A stretch of 12,056 nucleotides of DNA from an uncultured Eubacteriales bacterium (GCA_900550955.1 URUF01000057.1:1-12056); one strand, 5' to 3'. Positions 1 through 7,895 are shown, counted from the first letter of the stretch. The notes: generated from the letters alone by a model not told the origin. A program made the numbers and translations.

Positions 1-3
1 TGC

Positions 4-43
4 GGCCCTCCAAGCCTCCCATGGGGTTTATAGGCAGGCTGAA
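4..43 (+). repeat. Dispersed terminator-linked repeat, copy 1 (partial)
   Basis: This 40-base stretch matches 8060-8099 at 37 of 40 positions. The first 28 bases are identical, including the core CCAAGCCTCCCATGGGG, and three substitutions fall in the last 12. Both copies run straight into an intrinsic terminator whose stem sequence differs between copies. In copy 2 the first bases are the right arm of a 9-bp hairpin; here the left arm would lie off the window, so the copy looks cut by the window edge. It lies beyond the 3' end of the minus-strand ABC operon. The repeat is seen directly; its role is unknown. Confidence 0.8.
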
Positions 44-78
44 GGTAGCCCGGCCGTACCGGCCGGGCTACCTTTTTT
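44..78 (+). terminator. Intrinsic terminator, plus strand
   Basis: A perfect 13-bp GC-rich stem (44-56 with 60-72) with a 3-base loop is followed by six T residues at 73-78. The T run is on the plus strand, so it best serves a plus-strand gene left of the window. Read on the minus strand, where the ABC operon ends, the stem is followed by only two T residues and preceded by A residues, so it may act there more weakly as a bidirectional terminator. Confidence 0.88.
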
Positions 79-196
79 ACTTATTTACAACGGGGCCAAG
101 GAGGGCTTTAATCCGCTCATCCTTGAGCCGCGCGCCGCTGCGGGCTTTCGGGTATGCCTCTCTTTTTCCGAACAGGCCCTTCCTAAGCGGCGCCAT
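77..196 (-). CDS. Possible small basic protein (39 aa), last cistron of the ABC operon
   Basis: An uninterrupted ATG-to-TAA frame of 39 codons begins 10 bases after the ATPase stop. Its Shine-Dalgarno AGGGGAG (complement of 202-208) overlaps that stop codon, sits 5 bases from the ATG, and is the same heptamer used by the permease gene of this operon. The product begins MAPLRKGLFGKREAYPK and ends ALLGPVVNK. It is rich in Lys and Arg, has no signal peptide or membrane segment, and matches no family I recognise. The stop codon lies within the T run of the plus-strand terminator, so the frame fills the space between ATPase and terminator. A chance ORF of this size in GC-rich DNA is quite possible; the ribosome binding site and placement are the main support. 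Confidence 0.4.
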   Translation of the reverse strand: MAPLRKGLFGKREAYPKARSGARLKDERIKALLGPVVNK

Positions 197-206
197 CGCC
201 TCTCCC

Positions 207-1319
<1,113 letters not shown>

Positions 1320-1324
1320 GGTTG

Positions 1325-3151
1325 TCAGCCTCCGATTCCTTTGTCAAACGATGCGCCGGTAAGCTTGTTGGTAACGGCGTTGATCAGAATGATAATGAGG
1401 ATGATAAGCAGCGTAACGGCGCTGCCGTACTGCGCGTAGCCCGTTTCATTGAAGGAAAACAGCATGGTGGTAAGCAGATAGCGCGCATAGGGCACAAGCA
1501 GCGTAAACAGCGCCACCTCGCGCATGACGGAAATCACCGGCAGCAGGTAGCCGGATAGGATGCTGCTTTTTTGAATGGGGAACAGGATGCGCGTCATGCG
1601 CTTGCGCCACGGCACGCCAAAGATGATGGCCGCCTCCTCGATCTCCGGGGCGATCTGCAGCATGCTGTTTACGCCGCTGCGGGAGGCGAACGGTAAAAAC
1701 TTGATAGACGCGACGATGACCAGCAGCCCAAACGTGCCGTAGAGGAACTTGAAGTTCGCGCTGGTGGCCACGGCCAAGTAGATAGTGCCAAACGCCATCG
1801 CCGGCATCAGGTAAGGGAAGAAGGCCAGGCTTTCCACAAAGCGGGCCAGCCTGGCGCCGCGGCGGCGCACGCACGCGTAGCCAATCAGCATGCCGCTGGT
1901 GCCCACAATCAGGGCCACGGTAAGCGCCAGCAGCACCTGGCGGCCCACGGCCTTCCACATGGTGGGGTTGAGCAGGATGCCGGAGATCATGCCCGTTTCA
2001 TAGGCCGAATCCTCCGTGCCAATCCAAAATTGCAGCGTCATGTTGGACGGGCTGTAATTGCCCGGCTGGCGTATCACGCTTTCCAGCGCGAAGCTTACCA
2101 GCGGCATGATGGCAAAAAACACGATGCATATAATCAGGAAAACGCTGATGGGCCGGTTGAGCTTTTTCAGCTTTACCAGGGATACCTGGCCGCTTTTGCC
2201 CGTAACGGTGGTGAAGGACTTGCGCTTGCCCGTGAACCACTGGTTAATGCCCAGGATGACGCAGCCCAGCAGAATGGATACAAACGCGATGATATAGCCC
2301 TGCCCCTGATAGCCGGCCTGGATGAGCGCGCGCATCTTCGTGGACAGGGTATAGCATTTAACAGCGGAGCCCAAAAACACGGGAACCGTGTAGGAGCTAA
2401 AGCCGCTGGAGAAGATCAATAGGAAGGTGGAAAGGATGGCGGGCATCACAATGGGCACCGTAATGCGCCGGATGATGGTAAAGCGGTCCGCCTTGAGGAT
2501 GGTGGCGCTTTCCTCCAGGGTCGCGTCCATGTTTTTTAGAATGCCGCCAATCAGCAAATACGCAAAGGGCGAATAGTGCAGGCCGATGACCACGATCATC
2601 GGGAACAGGCCGTACACAAACCACTCCGGCATGCATACGCCAAAGATGGACTCGATCATGCCCACGTTGCCGCCGCCCACGCGGCTGTTCTGGAACATGT
2701 TGGTCCAAAACAGGGCCAGCGTCCAGGCTGGCATCATGTAGGGAAACACAAATACGCTGGCGATGAATTTTTTGCACTTCAAGTCGGAGCGGGTCACAAA
2801 CCACGCCACCGTGCCGCCTATGGCAATGCCCAGGAAGCCCGCGCCAAACGCCACGATGAAGGAGTTCACCAGCGGCTGCCAAAAGTTTACGCGGCTCCAG
2901 TCGTCGCCCTGGAACAGCCTGGTAAAGTGCGTGAGCGTCCACGCGCCCACGTTCATGCGTGTAATTTTCTTTTCCGTGCCAATGTGAATGGTGAACATGT
3001 TGGAAAGCATGGTCACCAGCGGCATTAGCGATAAAACCACCAGCACCGCCAAAAAGAAGATCAGCAGCAAATTGGCCGGCTTGGAAAGAAACGCGCGCAG
3101 GCGGTAGCGCCATGGCTCGCGCGTAAGGTCGTTTGCCCGGGTCTGTTTCAT
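1325..3151 (-). CDS. ABC transporter permease, fused two-domain (FbpB-like)
   Basis: This is the membrane channel of the importer, 608 residues, made of two homologous permease halves in one chain. Each half carries the cytoplasmic EAA loop that docks on the ATPase: about 210-240 (TLEESATILKADRFTIIRRI) and about 502-532 (PEIEEAAIIFGVPWRKRM). Hydrophobic segments number about twelve, including residues 27-50, 94-118, 130-150, 178-203, 236-260, 284-303, 335-357, 404-426, 440-462, 470-488, 533-556 and 577-594. This double layout is typical of FbpB/CysTW-like ferric and related importers. Shine-Dalgarno AGGGGAG (complement of 3161-3167) lies 9 bases before the ATG. Upstream is the binding-protein gene, separated by two strong hairpins; downstream the ATPase follows after 5 bases. 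Confidence in the role is high; the substrate is unknown. Confidence 0.95.
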   Translation of the reverse strand: MKQTRANDLTREPWRYRLRAFLSKPANLLLIFFLAVLVVLSLMPLVTMLSNMFTIHIGTEKKITRMNVGAWTLTHFTRLFQGDDWSRVNFWQPLVNSFIVAFGAGFLGIAIGGTVAWFVTRSDLKCKKFIASVFVFPYMMPAWTLALFWTNMFQNSRVGGGNVGMIESIFGVCMPEWFVYGLFPMIVVIGLHYSPFAYLLIGGILKNMDATLEESATILKADRFTIIRRITVPIVMPAILSTFLLIFSSGFSSYTVPVFLGSAVKCYTLSTKMRALIQAGYQGQGYIIAFVSILLGCVILGINQWFTGKRKSFTTVTGKSGQVSLVKLKKLNRPISVFLIICIVFFAIMPLVSFALESVIRQPGNYSPSNMTLQFWIGTEDSAYETGMISGILLNPTMWKAVGRQVLLALTVALIVGTSGMLIGYACVRRRGARLARFVESLAFFPYLMPAMAFGTIYLAVATSANFKFLYGTFGLLVIVASIKFLPFASRSGVNSMLQIAPEIEEAAIIFGVPWRKRMTRILFPIQKSSILSGYLLPVISVMREVALFTLLVPYARYLLTTMLFSFNETGYAQYGSAVTLLIILIIILINAVTNKLTGASFDKGIGG

Positions 3152-3168
3152 CAGCTCAAGCTCCCCTG

Positions 3169-3202
3169 CGTGAAACAGGGTGGAAGCCCACCCTGTTTCA
3201 CG
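3169..3202 (-). repeat. Perfect 15-bp inverted repeat in binding protein-permease gap
   Basis: Arms 3169-3183 and 3188-3202 are perfectly complementary (15 bp) around the 4-base loop AAGC. On the minus-strand transcript the hairpin ends one base before the permease Shine-Dalgarno. No T run follows, so it is not a classic terminator. By analogy with intercistronic hairpins in other importer operons (for example malE-malF) it may protect the upstream binding-protein mRNA from 3' decay, or limit permease translation. That role is inferred. Confidence 0.85.
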
Positions 3203-3218
3203 TTCATTTGTTTAGGCC

Positions 3219-3251
3219 GCGGCCCGCGGGAGGCGCGCCCCCGCGGGCCGC
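3219..3251 (-). repeat. 12-bp all-GC inverted repeat after the binding-protein gene
   Basis: Arms 3219-3230 and 3240-3251 pair perfectly over 12 bp, all G and C, around a 9-base loop. It begins 8 bases after the binding-protein stop codon on the minus strand and is followed by an A-rich spacer, not a T run. It forms a tandem pair with the hairpin at 3169-3202, probably marking a processing or stability boundary between the first gene and the rest of the operon. Confidence 0.8.
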
Positions 3252-3259
3252 CGTTCGCA

Positions 3260-4435
3260 TTAGCCCACGCGCGTGGCAATGAACTCATACACGTCGATGT
3301 AATGGTCGTAAATGTACTCCAGGTCCTCAAAGACCAGCTTGTCGGTCCAGTACTCGTAGGGCTCGTCCTCCAGGCCCTCGGGCTTCTGGATGGTCTTGTT
3401 GGGAGAGTAGTAGCCCTGGCTGGAATTCCAGGATTTCTCGCCCGCGAAGCCTTCCTGGCTCAAAAGGTAATTGATGAATAGGGCGCAGGTATAGGGGCAC
3501 TCGGTGTCCTTGCAAACGGTGGCGTACACCGCGTACATGAAGCCGGAGAAGCAGTCCACCTCGTTTTCAAACTGCAAAACGGTCAGGTTCTTGCGGTCGG
3601 CCTCGTCCACCTTGCGCAGCTTGGAGAACACAAACAGGCCCATGTTGCCGGGCGCGCCGCTGGCCACGCCCGCGGCCATCTTGGAGGCGGAGGTGTAGGT
3701 GTAGTTCACGTTCTTGAGGAAGCCGTCGATCCACTGATAGGCGGGGGAGGTGAACTCGCCCGCTTCCCAGGCCTTGCCGTAACGGGCCTCGTAGGCCTTG
3801 GCCAGGCGCTCGGTCCATTCCTCGCTGGTGAGCATGATCAGGAAGTTGATGTTTACGGTTTCATTGGTGGGATCCTTGAAGAAGATCTTATCCTTCCACT
3901 GCTCCTCGGTAAGCTCCCACACGTTGGTGAAGTTGATGGAGCCGTTGCCGTTGTGATAGATCATCAGGGAGTTGATGAATGTTACAACCGCGGGGTCCTG
4001 GTTGATCTCCTCCACATCGCCCTTGAGCGCCTCGGGGAAGTAGGAGTAGGAAAGCCCCTCGTCCAGCAGGTAGGTTTTCAGGTCGGCGCCGTTTTGCGTC
4101 AGCGCCATATCAGCGGAGTTGTCCACGCCGGAGCCGATGGTGTTGGTAAGGATGGTGTAGGTTTCCACGTCGTCAATTTCGGCGTAGACCACCTTGCCGT
4201 CCAGCTCGGGATAGGCGGCCATGAAGTTGGCGGCGGCCTTCTCGGCAAAGCTGGTGGTGGAGTAGAAGTTGAGCTGCGCGCCGTTGGCGATTTCTTCCTT
4301 GGCCTTTTCGTACAGCTCCTCGTTGGTCATGCCGGCCGCGGCGGCCAGCGCTTCCTCAACGGTTTCGGCGGATGCGCTTGCGCACAGCGCAAACACCAGG
4401 GTCAATGCAACCAGCACGGACAGGATGCGTTTCAT
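3260..4435 (-). CDS. Extracellular solute-binding protein, Fe3+/AfuA-like ABC family
   Basis: This is the secreted receptor of the ABC importer, 391 residues. An N-terminal signal (MKRILSVLVALTLVFALCAS) is followed by a probable signal peptidase I site after ASASA (residue 23). The mature part looks like a two-lobed type 2 periplasmic-binding fold: AQLNFYSTTSFAEKAAANFMAAYPE near the start, a mid-protein region with VNINFLIMLTSEEWTERL, and a C-terminal helix-rich end (YIYDHYIDVYEFIATRVG). I do not see the adjacent tyrosine pair typical of FbpA iron ligands, so iron is not established. The start is chosen at 4435 because AGGAGGAG (complement of 4443-4450) lies 7 bases upstream. The frame stays open to 4519, but the predicted transcription start is about 4518, so a longer protein is unlikely. 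The only Cys in the signal is preceded by Leu, not a lipobox residue. Confidence 0.9.
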   Translation of the reverse strand: MKRILSVLVALTLVFALCASASAETVEEALAAAAGMTNEELYEKAKEEIANGAQLNFYSTTSFAEKAAANFMAAYPELDGKVVYAEIDDVETYTILTNTIGSGVDNSADMALTQNGADLKTYLLDEGLSYSYFPEALKGDVEEINQDPAVVTFINSLMIYHNGNGSINFTNVWELTEEQWKDKIFFKDPTNETVNINFLIMLTSEEWTERLAKAYEARYGKAWEAGEFTSPAYQWIDGFLKNVNYTYTSASKMAAGVASGAPGNMGLFVFSKLRKVDEADRKNLTVLQFENEVDCFSGFMYAVYATVCKDTECPYTCALFINYLLSQEGFAGEKSWNSSQGYYSPNKTIQKPEGLEDEPYEYWTDKLVFEDLEYIYDHYIDVYEFIATRVG

Positions 4436-4468
4436 GATGGGACTCCTCCTGACGTTCGTTATGTATCT

Positions 4469-4488
4469 ATAAAAGCGTAAGCTTCTAT
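4469..4488 (-). repeat. 8-bp hairpin in the 5' leader of the binding-protein mRNA
   Basis: Bases 4469-4476 pair with 4481-4488 (8 bp, one G-U on the minus-strand RNA) around a 4-base loop. It lies in the roughly 80-base leader between the predicted promoter and the ribosome binding site. It may be an mRNA-stabilising structure; no known riboswitch is evident. Confidence 0.5.
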
Positions 4489-4524
4489 ATTTGCGATTGT
4501 AAAATCCACGTAAAGTCATTTTTC

Positions 4525-4552
4525 ATTATACCCGGAACCTAGGGAAAGTCAA
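4525..4552 (-). promoter_or_regulatory. SigA-type promoter of the ABC importer operon
   Basis: On the minus strand TTGACT (complement of 4547-4552) is separated by 16 bases from a perfect TATAAT (complement of 4525-4530). Transcription should start near 4518, giving a leader of about 80 bases before the binding-protein ATG at 4435. No obvious Fur-type AT-rich 19-mer overlaps it. Confidence 0.85.
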
Positions 4553-4577
4553 GGGGCCCCGGCGCGGTTTGGCGGCG

Positions 4578-4602
4578 TTTTTGCGCAATATTGGCGCAAA
4601 AA
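4578..4602. repeat. Inverted repeat between divergent promoters (possible operator)
   Basis: Perfect 9-bp arms TTTTTGCGC (4578-4586) and GCGCAAAAA (4594-4602) flank a 7-base AT-rich centre. The site lies between the two divergent promoters, 6 bases upstream of the -35 of the riboswitch operon and 25 bases upstream of the -35 of the ABC operon. It could be a regulator-binding site. A similar pair of arms occurs at 10089-10117. No gene ends nearby, so a terminator is less likely. Confidence 0.55.
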
Positions 4603-4608
4603 ACGGAA

Positions 4609-4637
4609 TTGACGCGGGGCGCGCAAGCCGATATAAT
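4609..4637 (+). promoter_or_regulatory. SigA-type promoter of the B12 uptake operon
   Basis: TTGACG (4609-4614) and a perfect TATAAT (4632-4637) are separated by the ideal 17 bases. Transcription should start near 4644, about 10 bases before the first paired element of the cobalamin riboswitch. Confidence 0.9.
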
Positions 4638-4654
4638 AAGCGCGACAAATGAAT

Positions 4655-4845
4655 AGCCGGTGTATCTGCGCTGAAAAAGGCGCGACATGCCCCCATTGGC
4701 GCGGGCATGCCATGGGAACGCGGATGAAAGTTCCGGGCTATCCCAGTAACCGTGAAGCGGACGAACGCGCAACAACGTCACTGCGAAAGCGGGAAGGCGC
4801 GCAAGTAGGATGAGGCCAAGCCGGGAGACCTGTTTACACTGTGAA
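4655..4845 (+). ncRNA. Cobalamin riboswitch aptamer
   Basis: The leader carries the conserved parts of the adenosylcobalamin-sensing RNA in order. A closing stem pairs CGGTGTA (4658-4664) with TACACTG (4835-4841). A peripheral 7-bp hairpin pairs 4686-4692 with 4703-4709. The core has GGGAA (4714-4718), GGATGAAAGTTCC (4722-4734), then GGGCTATCCCAGTAACCGTGA, a CACTG...GGGAAGG segment and the hallmark B12 box AAGCCGGGAGACCTG (4818-4832). It starts just after a strong promoter and lies upstream of btuFCD. In known cases corrinoid binding lowers expression of downstream uptake or synthesis genes. The class is clear by eye; peripheral helices were not fully folded. Confidence 0.95.
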
Positions 4846-4918
4846 ATCATTCCCCTGGGGGTGGGATATGCTATGTAGGCCGAGGGCTGTGTTCCAAGGT
4901 CTGTTTAGTGTTCCTCAG

Positions 4919-4995
4919 GGAGGGACGCTGTTTTTGGTTACGGCAAAGGCGGCGCCCTCCTTGCTGATTCATTTGATCTTCATCGATCAGGAGGG
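4919..4995 (+). promoter_or_regulatory. Riboswitch expression platform controlling btuF translation
   Basis: The segment GCGCCCTCC (4952-4960) can pair with two different partners. Upstream, GGAGGG and CGC (4919-4924, 4926-4928) give a 9-bp stem with one bulged A. Downstream, CCCTC (4955-4959) pairs with GAGGG (4991-4995) of the btuF Shine-Dalgarno AGGAGGG (4989-4995), extended by CTGAT (4964-4968) with ATCAG (4986-4990). The two states exclude each other, so one would free and the other hide the ribosome binding site. No strong T run follows either stem, favouring translational over transcriptional control. How the aptamer chooses between them is inferred. Confidence 0.6.
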
Positions 4996-5002
4996 AACCC
5001 CA

Positions 5003-5923
5003 ATGTCCAAGAAACTTCTTGCCCTGCTTCTGTCTGTGCTGACGGCTGCTTTCGCAACCACCGCGCTGGCCGGGGATGCCGCCGTTGCCCTTACCGACAT
5101 GCACGGCCGCGAAATCGCGCTGAGCCAACCCGCCACCCGCATTGTGGCGCTTACGCCGTCCGACTGTGAAATCCTTTGCGCCCTGGGCGCGGAGGATGCG
5201 CTTGTGGGACGCGGCGCGTATTGCGACTATCCCGAAAGCATCCTCGACCTGCCCGTGGTACAGTCCGGCGCGGATACCAACGTGGAGGAGATCCTCGCGC
5301 TGAACCCGCAGGTGGTGCTGATGTCCGATATGTCCCAAACCGTGGAGCAGGTTCAGGCCCTGGAGGCCGCGGGCGTCAAGGTGGCCGTCAGCGACGCCAA
5401 TGATATCGCGGGCGTGTATACCGCCATCCGCATGATTGGCGCCCTTATGGCCAAGGACGCCGAGGCCGAGGCCCTGATCGGCGATATGCAGGCCTGCTTT
5501 GACGAAATCGCCGCCAAGAGCGAAAACACCGGCAAAACCGTCTACTTCGAGGTATCGCCCCTGCAATACGGCCTGTGGACGGCCGGCAAAAACACCTTTA
5601 TGGACGAGCTGGCCGCCATGTGCGGCCTGACCAACGCCTTTGCCGACGTGGACGGCTGGGCGCAGATTTCCGAGGAGCAGGTGCTTGAGCGCAACCCCGA
5701 TTACATCGTGACCATCACCATGTACTTTGGCGAGGGCCCCACCCCCGTGGAGGAGATCATGGGCCGCGCCGGCTGGGAAACCCTGAAGGCGGTTGAAAAC
5801 GCCAACGTGTTCAACGCCGATTCCAACGCCATCTCCCGCCCCGGCCCGCGCCTGAAGGACGCCGCCGTGGAGCTGTACAGCTTTGTAAATGGCATCGCCA
5901 GCGAGGAAGCGCCCGCCGCCTAA
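5003..5923 (+). CDS. btuF: Vitamin B12 (corrinoid) ABC transporter substrate-binding protein BtuF
   Basis: This is the secreted receptor that captures corrinoid and delivers it to BtuCD, 306 residues. A Sec signal (MSKKLLALLLSVLTAAFA) ends in ALA before Gly24. The mature part has the single-helix-linker (class III) binding fold of the PF01497 family: TRIVALTPSDCEILCALGAEDALVG (about 45-69), DTNVEEILALNPQVVLMSD (about 91-109), a long connecting helix region near 138-172, then GLWTAGKNTFMDELAAMCG and RNPDYIVTITM in the second lobe. Fe-siderophore receptors share this fold; the riboswitch upstream is what points to B12. The start is set by AGGAGGG 7 bases before the ATG. The frame is open further upstream, but that would run through the riboswitch. 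No lipobox cysteine or other anchor is visible. It is the first gene of btuFCD. Confidence 0.92.
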   Translation: MSKKLLALLLSVLTAAFATTALAGDAAVALTDMHGREIALSQPATRIVALTPSDCEILCALGAEDALVGRGAYCDYPESILDLPVVQSGADTNVEEILALNPQVVLMSDMSQTVEQVQALEAAGVKVAVSDANDIAGVYTAIRMIGALMAKDAEAEALIGDMQACFDEIAAKSENTGKTVYFEVSPLQYGLWTAGKNTFMDELAAMCGLTNAFADVDGWAQISEEQVLERNPDYIVTITMYFGEGPTPVEEIMGRAGWETLKAVENANVFNADSNAISRPGPRLKDAAVELYSFVNGIASEEAPAA

Positions 5924-5942
5924 GGCCCGGCCCTTCCTTTGC

Positions 5943-5970
5943 GCGCCGTTCGCCCGCGGGCGAACGGCGC
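5943..5970 (+). repeat. Palindromic hairpin in btuF-btuC gap
   Basis: Bases 5943-5956 and 5957-5970 form a perfect 28-base palindrome, in practice a stem of about 12 bp with a small CG loop. It starts 20 bases after the btuF stop. The core arms CGCCGTTCGCC and GGCGAACGGCG are identical to the arms of the hairpin at 7940-7982. No T run follows. It probably stabilises the btuF part of the mRNA or reduces downstream expression. Confidence 0.8.
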
Positions 5971-6071
5971 TGTCTGATGAAAAAGGCGCCGTGCGGGCGG
6001 GCTTTTCCGGCGCTGCACGGAAAGCCTGGGCCCGCCTCCCCGGTTTTGCCTCCGGCTTTGAAAGGATATCA

Positions 6072-7103
6072 ATGAAAACGACTTCCGACCGGTTTTCTTT
6101 GGGAGCCTACGCGCTGTTTTTGGCGGCGCTCGCGGGCGTGACGCTTTTGTGCGTGTGCTTGGGCAGCGTGTCCCTGCCGCTTGGGGATACCGTCGCGGCG
6201 CTTTGGAACGCGCTGTGGGGCCTGCCTGTGCCGGAGGGCATTCCCAAAGCCATCATCCTTACCGTGCGCCTGCCGCGGGTCTTTTGCGCGGCGCTAAGCG
6301 GGGCGGCGCTATCCATGTGCGGCGCGGCCATGCAGGGCCTTTTGCGCAATCCCCTGGCGGATGGTTCCACCCTGGGCGTATCCTCCGGGGCCTCGCTGGG
6401 CGCGGTAACCGCCCTGGCGTTTGGCATAGCCCTGCCCGGCGCGCCCTATGCCGCAACCATGGTTCTGGCGATGGCCTTCGCGTTCCTTTCCCTGGTGGCA
6501 ATCCTGTCCCTGGCGTATGTGCTGGACCGCTCGCTGGCCACCAACAGCATTATCCTCATCGGCATGGTCTTTTCCATGTTCGCCTCCAGCGTTATGTCGC
6601 TGATCATTTCCTTTGCAGGCGAGCGGGTGCGCGCCATCACCTTCTGGACCATGGGCTCGCTGTCGGGCAGCAATTACACGCACGTGCTGCTTTTGGCCTG
6701 CGCCCTGGCGGTATGCGGCGCGGCCATCCTGCGTTACAGCCGGGAGCTAAACGCCTTTGCCGTAGGCGAGGATAACGCCCGCCATGTCGGCGTGAACGTG
6801 CGGCGGGTAAAGCTGGTCATCCTCATCGCGGTATCGGCGCTGATTGGGGTATGCGTGTCGGTTGGCGGGGCCATCGGCTTTGTGGGCCTGGTAACGCCTC
6901 ATATGGCGCGCATGCTCGCGGGCCCCAACCACAAGCGGCTGCTGCCCGCCTCCCTGTTTTTGGGCGCGGCGTTCCTCATGCTGGCGGATTTGGCGGCGCG
7001 CACGCTGCTCAGCCCCATCGAGCTTCCCATCGGCGTGGTGACCTCGCTGGTAGGGGCCGTGGCGTTTGTGATCATCTTCTACCGCACAAGGAAGGCTGGG
7101 TGA
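6072..7103 (+). CDS. btuC: Vitamin B12 ABC transporter permease BtuC (FecCD family)
   Basis: This is the membrane subunit that, as a homodimer, forms the corrinoid channel with BtuF outside and BtuD inside. The 343-residue product is highly hydrophobic with about ten helices, as in BtuC/FecCD. Family motifs are VRLPRV (65-70), GAAMQGLLRNPLADGSTLG (84-102), SSGASLGA, GEDNARHVGVNV (232-243), GFVGLVTPHMAR (269-280) and the C-terminal ELPIGVVTSLVGA. The start at 6072 has AAAGGA just upstream and begins a normal N-terminus (MKTTSDRFSLG) before the first helix. The frame is open upstream to within btuF, but those codons run through the intergenic hairpin and do not resemble the family. The gap to btuF is 148 bases; btuD follows immediately. 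Confidence 0.94.
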   Translation: MKTTSDRFSLGAYALFLAALAGVTLLCVCLGSVSLPLGDTVAALWNALWGLPVPEGIPKAIILTVRLPRVFCAALSGAALSMCGAAMQGLLRNPLADGSTLGVSSGASLGAVTALAFGIALPGAPYAATMVLAMAFAFLSLVAILSLAYVLDRSLATNSIILIGMVFSMFASSVMSLIISFAGERVRAITFWTMGSLSGSNYTHVLLLACALAVCGAAILRYSRELNAFAVGEDNARHVGVNVRRVKLVILIAVSALIGVCVSVGGAIGFVGLVTPHMARMLAGPNHKRLLPASLFLGAAFLMLADLAARTLLSPIELPIGVVTSLVGAVAFVIIFYRTRKAG

Positions 7104-7108
7104 GCGCC

Positions 7109-7864
7109 ATGCTGAAAGTGGACCGCGTAAGCGTGCGCTATGGGCAAAAAACCGTCGTGGATAACCTGTCCTTCACCCTGGAGGAAGGGCAGTGGCTCAT
7201 GCTTGTGGGCCCAAACGGCGCGGGCAAATCCACGCTGATTGAGGCAATGTGCCGTGGCGTGCCCTATTCGGGCGCGGTGCTGCTCAACGGCCGGGATATC
7301 CGCTCCCTCAAGCCTGCGCAGCTGGCCAGGCAGGTGGGCGTGCTGTCGCAAAAAAACGCCGTGGGCTACGCCTACTCGGTAGAGGAAATCGTCGGGCTGG
7401 GACGCTACGCCCATGCGCCCGGCCCCTTCGGCGGCGGCGATGGAAAGGGCCAGGCGCTTGTGGAGCGGGCGCTGGAGCTGACCGGCCTTACGCAGCTGCG
7501 CCGCGCCAGCGTTTTAACCCTCTCCGGGGGCGAGTTGCAGCGCGCCTTCCTGGCGCAGGTGTTTGCACAGGATCCGCGCGTCCTCCTTTTGGACGAGCCC
7601 GCCAACCACCTGGACCTGGCGTATCAGAAGCATATTTTTTCCCTGATTCAGAAATGGCTTTTAACGCCCAGGCGCGCGGTGGTCAGCGTGGCGCACGATT
7701 TAAGCCTGGCGCGCCGCTACGGCACGCACGCGGTGCTGATGAACCGCGGGCAATGCGTTTCCCAGGGAAAGACCGAAACGGCGCTGACGCGCGAAAACCT
7801 GGCGGCGGTCTATGATATGGATGTATACGCCTGGATGCGCGAAATGCTTTCGCAATGGAACTAG
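7109..7864 (+). CDS. btuD: Vitamin B12 ABC transporter ATP-binding protein BtuD
   Basis: This is the ATPase subunit of the corrinoid importer, 251 residues from the ATG. It has Walker A GPNGAGKS (34-41), Q-loop glutamine at 81 (VGVLSQKN), signature LSGGELQRAFLAQ (138-150), Walker B VLLLDEP (158-164), the D-loop NHLDL and a switch histidine in SVAHDLS (196), all typical of the FecE/FhuC/BtuD subfamily. The start could instead be the GTG at 7100, which overlaps the btuC stop (GTGA) and is 4 bases after AAGGAAGG. The ATG at 7109 is preferred because the protein then begins directly with the first strand (MLKVDRVSV). Either way translation is coupled to btuC. The C-terminus is short, with no TOBE domain, as expected for this subfamily. 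Confidence 0.94.
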   Translation: MLKVDRVSVRYGQKTVVDNLSFTLEEGQWLMLVGPNGAGKSTLIEAMCRGVPYSGAVLLNGRDIRSLKPAQLARQVGVLSQKNAVGYAYSVEEIVGLGRYAHAPGPFGGGDGKGQALVERALELTGLTQLRRASVLTLSGGELQRAFLAQVFAQDPRVLLLDEPANHLDLAYQKHIFSLIQKWLLTPRRAVVSVAHDLSLARRYGTHAVLMNRGQCVSQGKTETALTRENLAAVYDMDVYAWMREMLSQWN

Positions 7865-7895
7865 GGGCTTCGCGGCGTTCCCGGGCTTTTCAGGC

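Noticed and set aside
2397..3113. Long minus-strand open frame within the permease gene in a second frame
   Set aside because: It is a shadow of the permease; the translation is His/Arg-rich without motifs, while the permease frame shows clear helices and EAA loops.
4436..4519. 28-residue N-terminal extension of the ABC binding protein
   Set aside because: The extension begins at the predicted transcription start, lacks a ribosome binding site and would bury the signal peptide.
4578..4602. Intrinsic terminator
   Set aside because: No gene ends nearby; it lies between two divergent promoters, so an operator or incidental palindrome is more likely.
4841..5002. N-terminal extension of btuF, or a leader peptide, from the upstream GTG
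   Set aside because: It would begin in the closing stem of the riboswitch, has no Shine-Dalgarno, and the true start has an ideal one before a normal signal peptide.
5889..6071. N-terminal extension of btuC back into btuF
   Set aside because: The extra codons cover the intergenic palindrome, overlap btuF in another frame and do not resemble BtuC; the ATG at 6072 has its own ribosome binding site.
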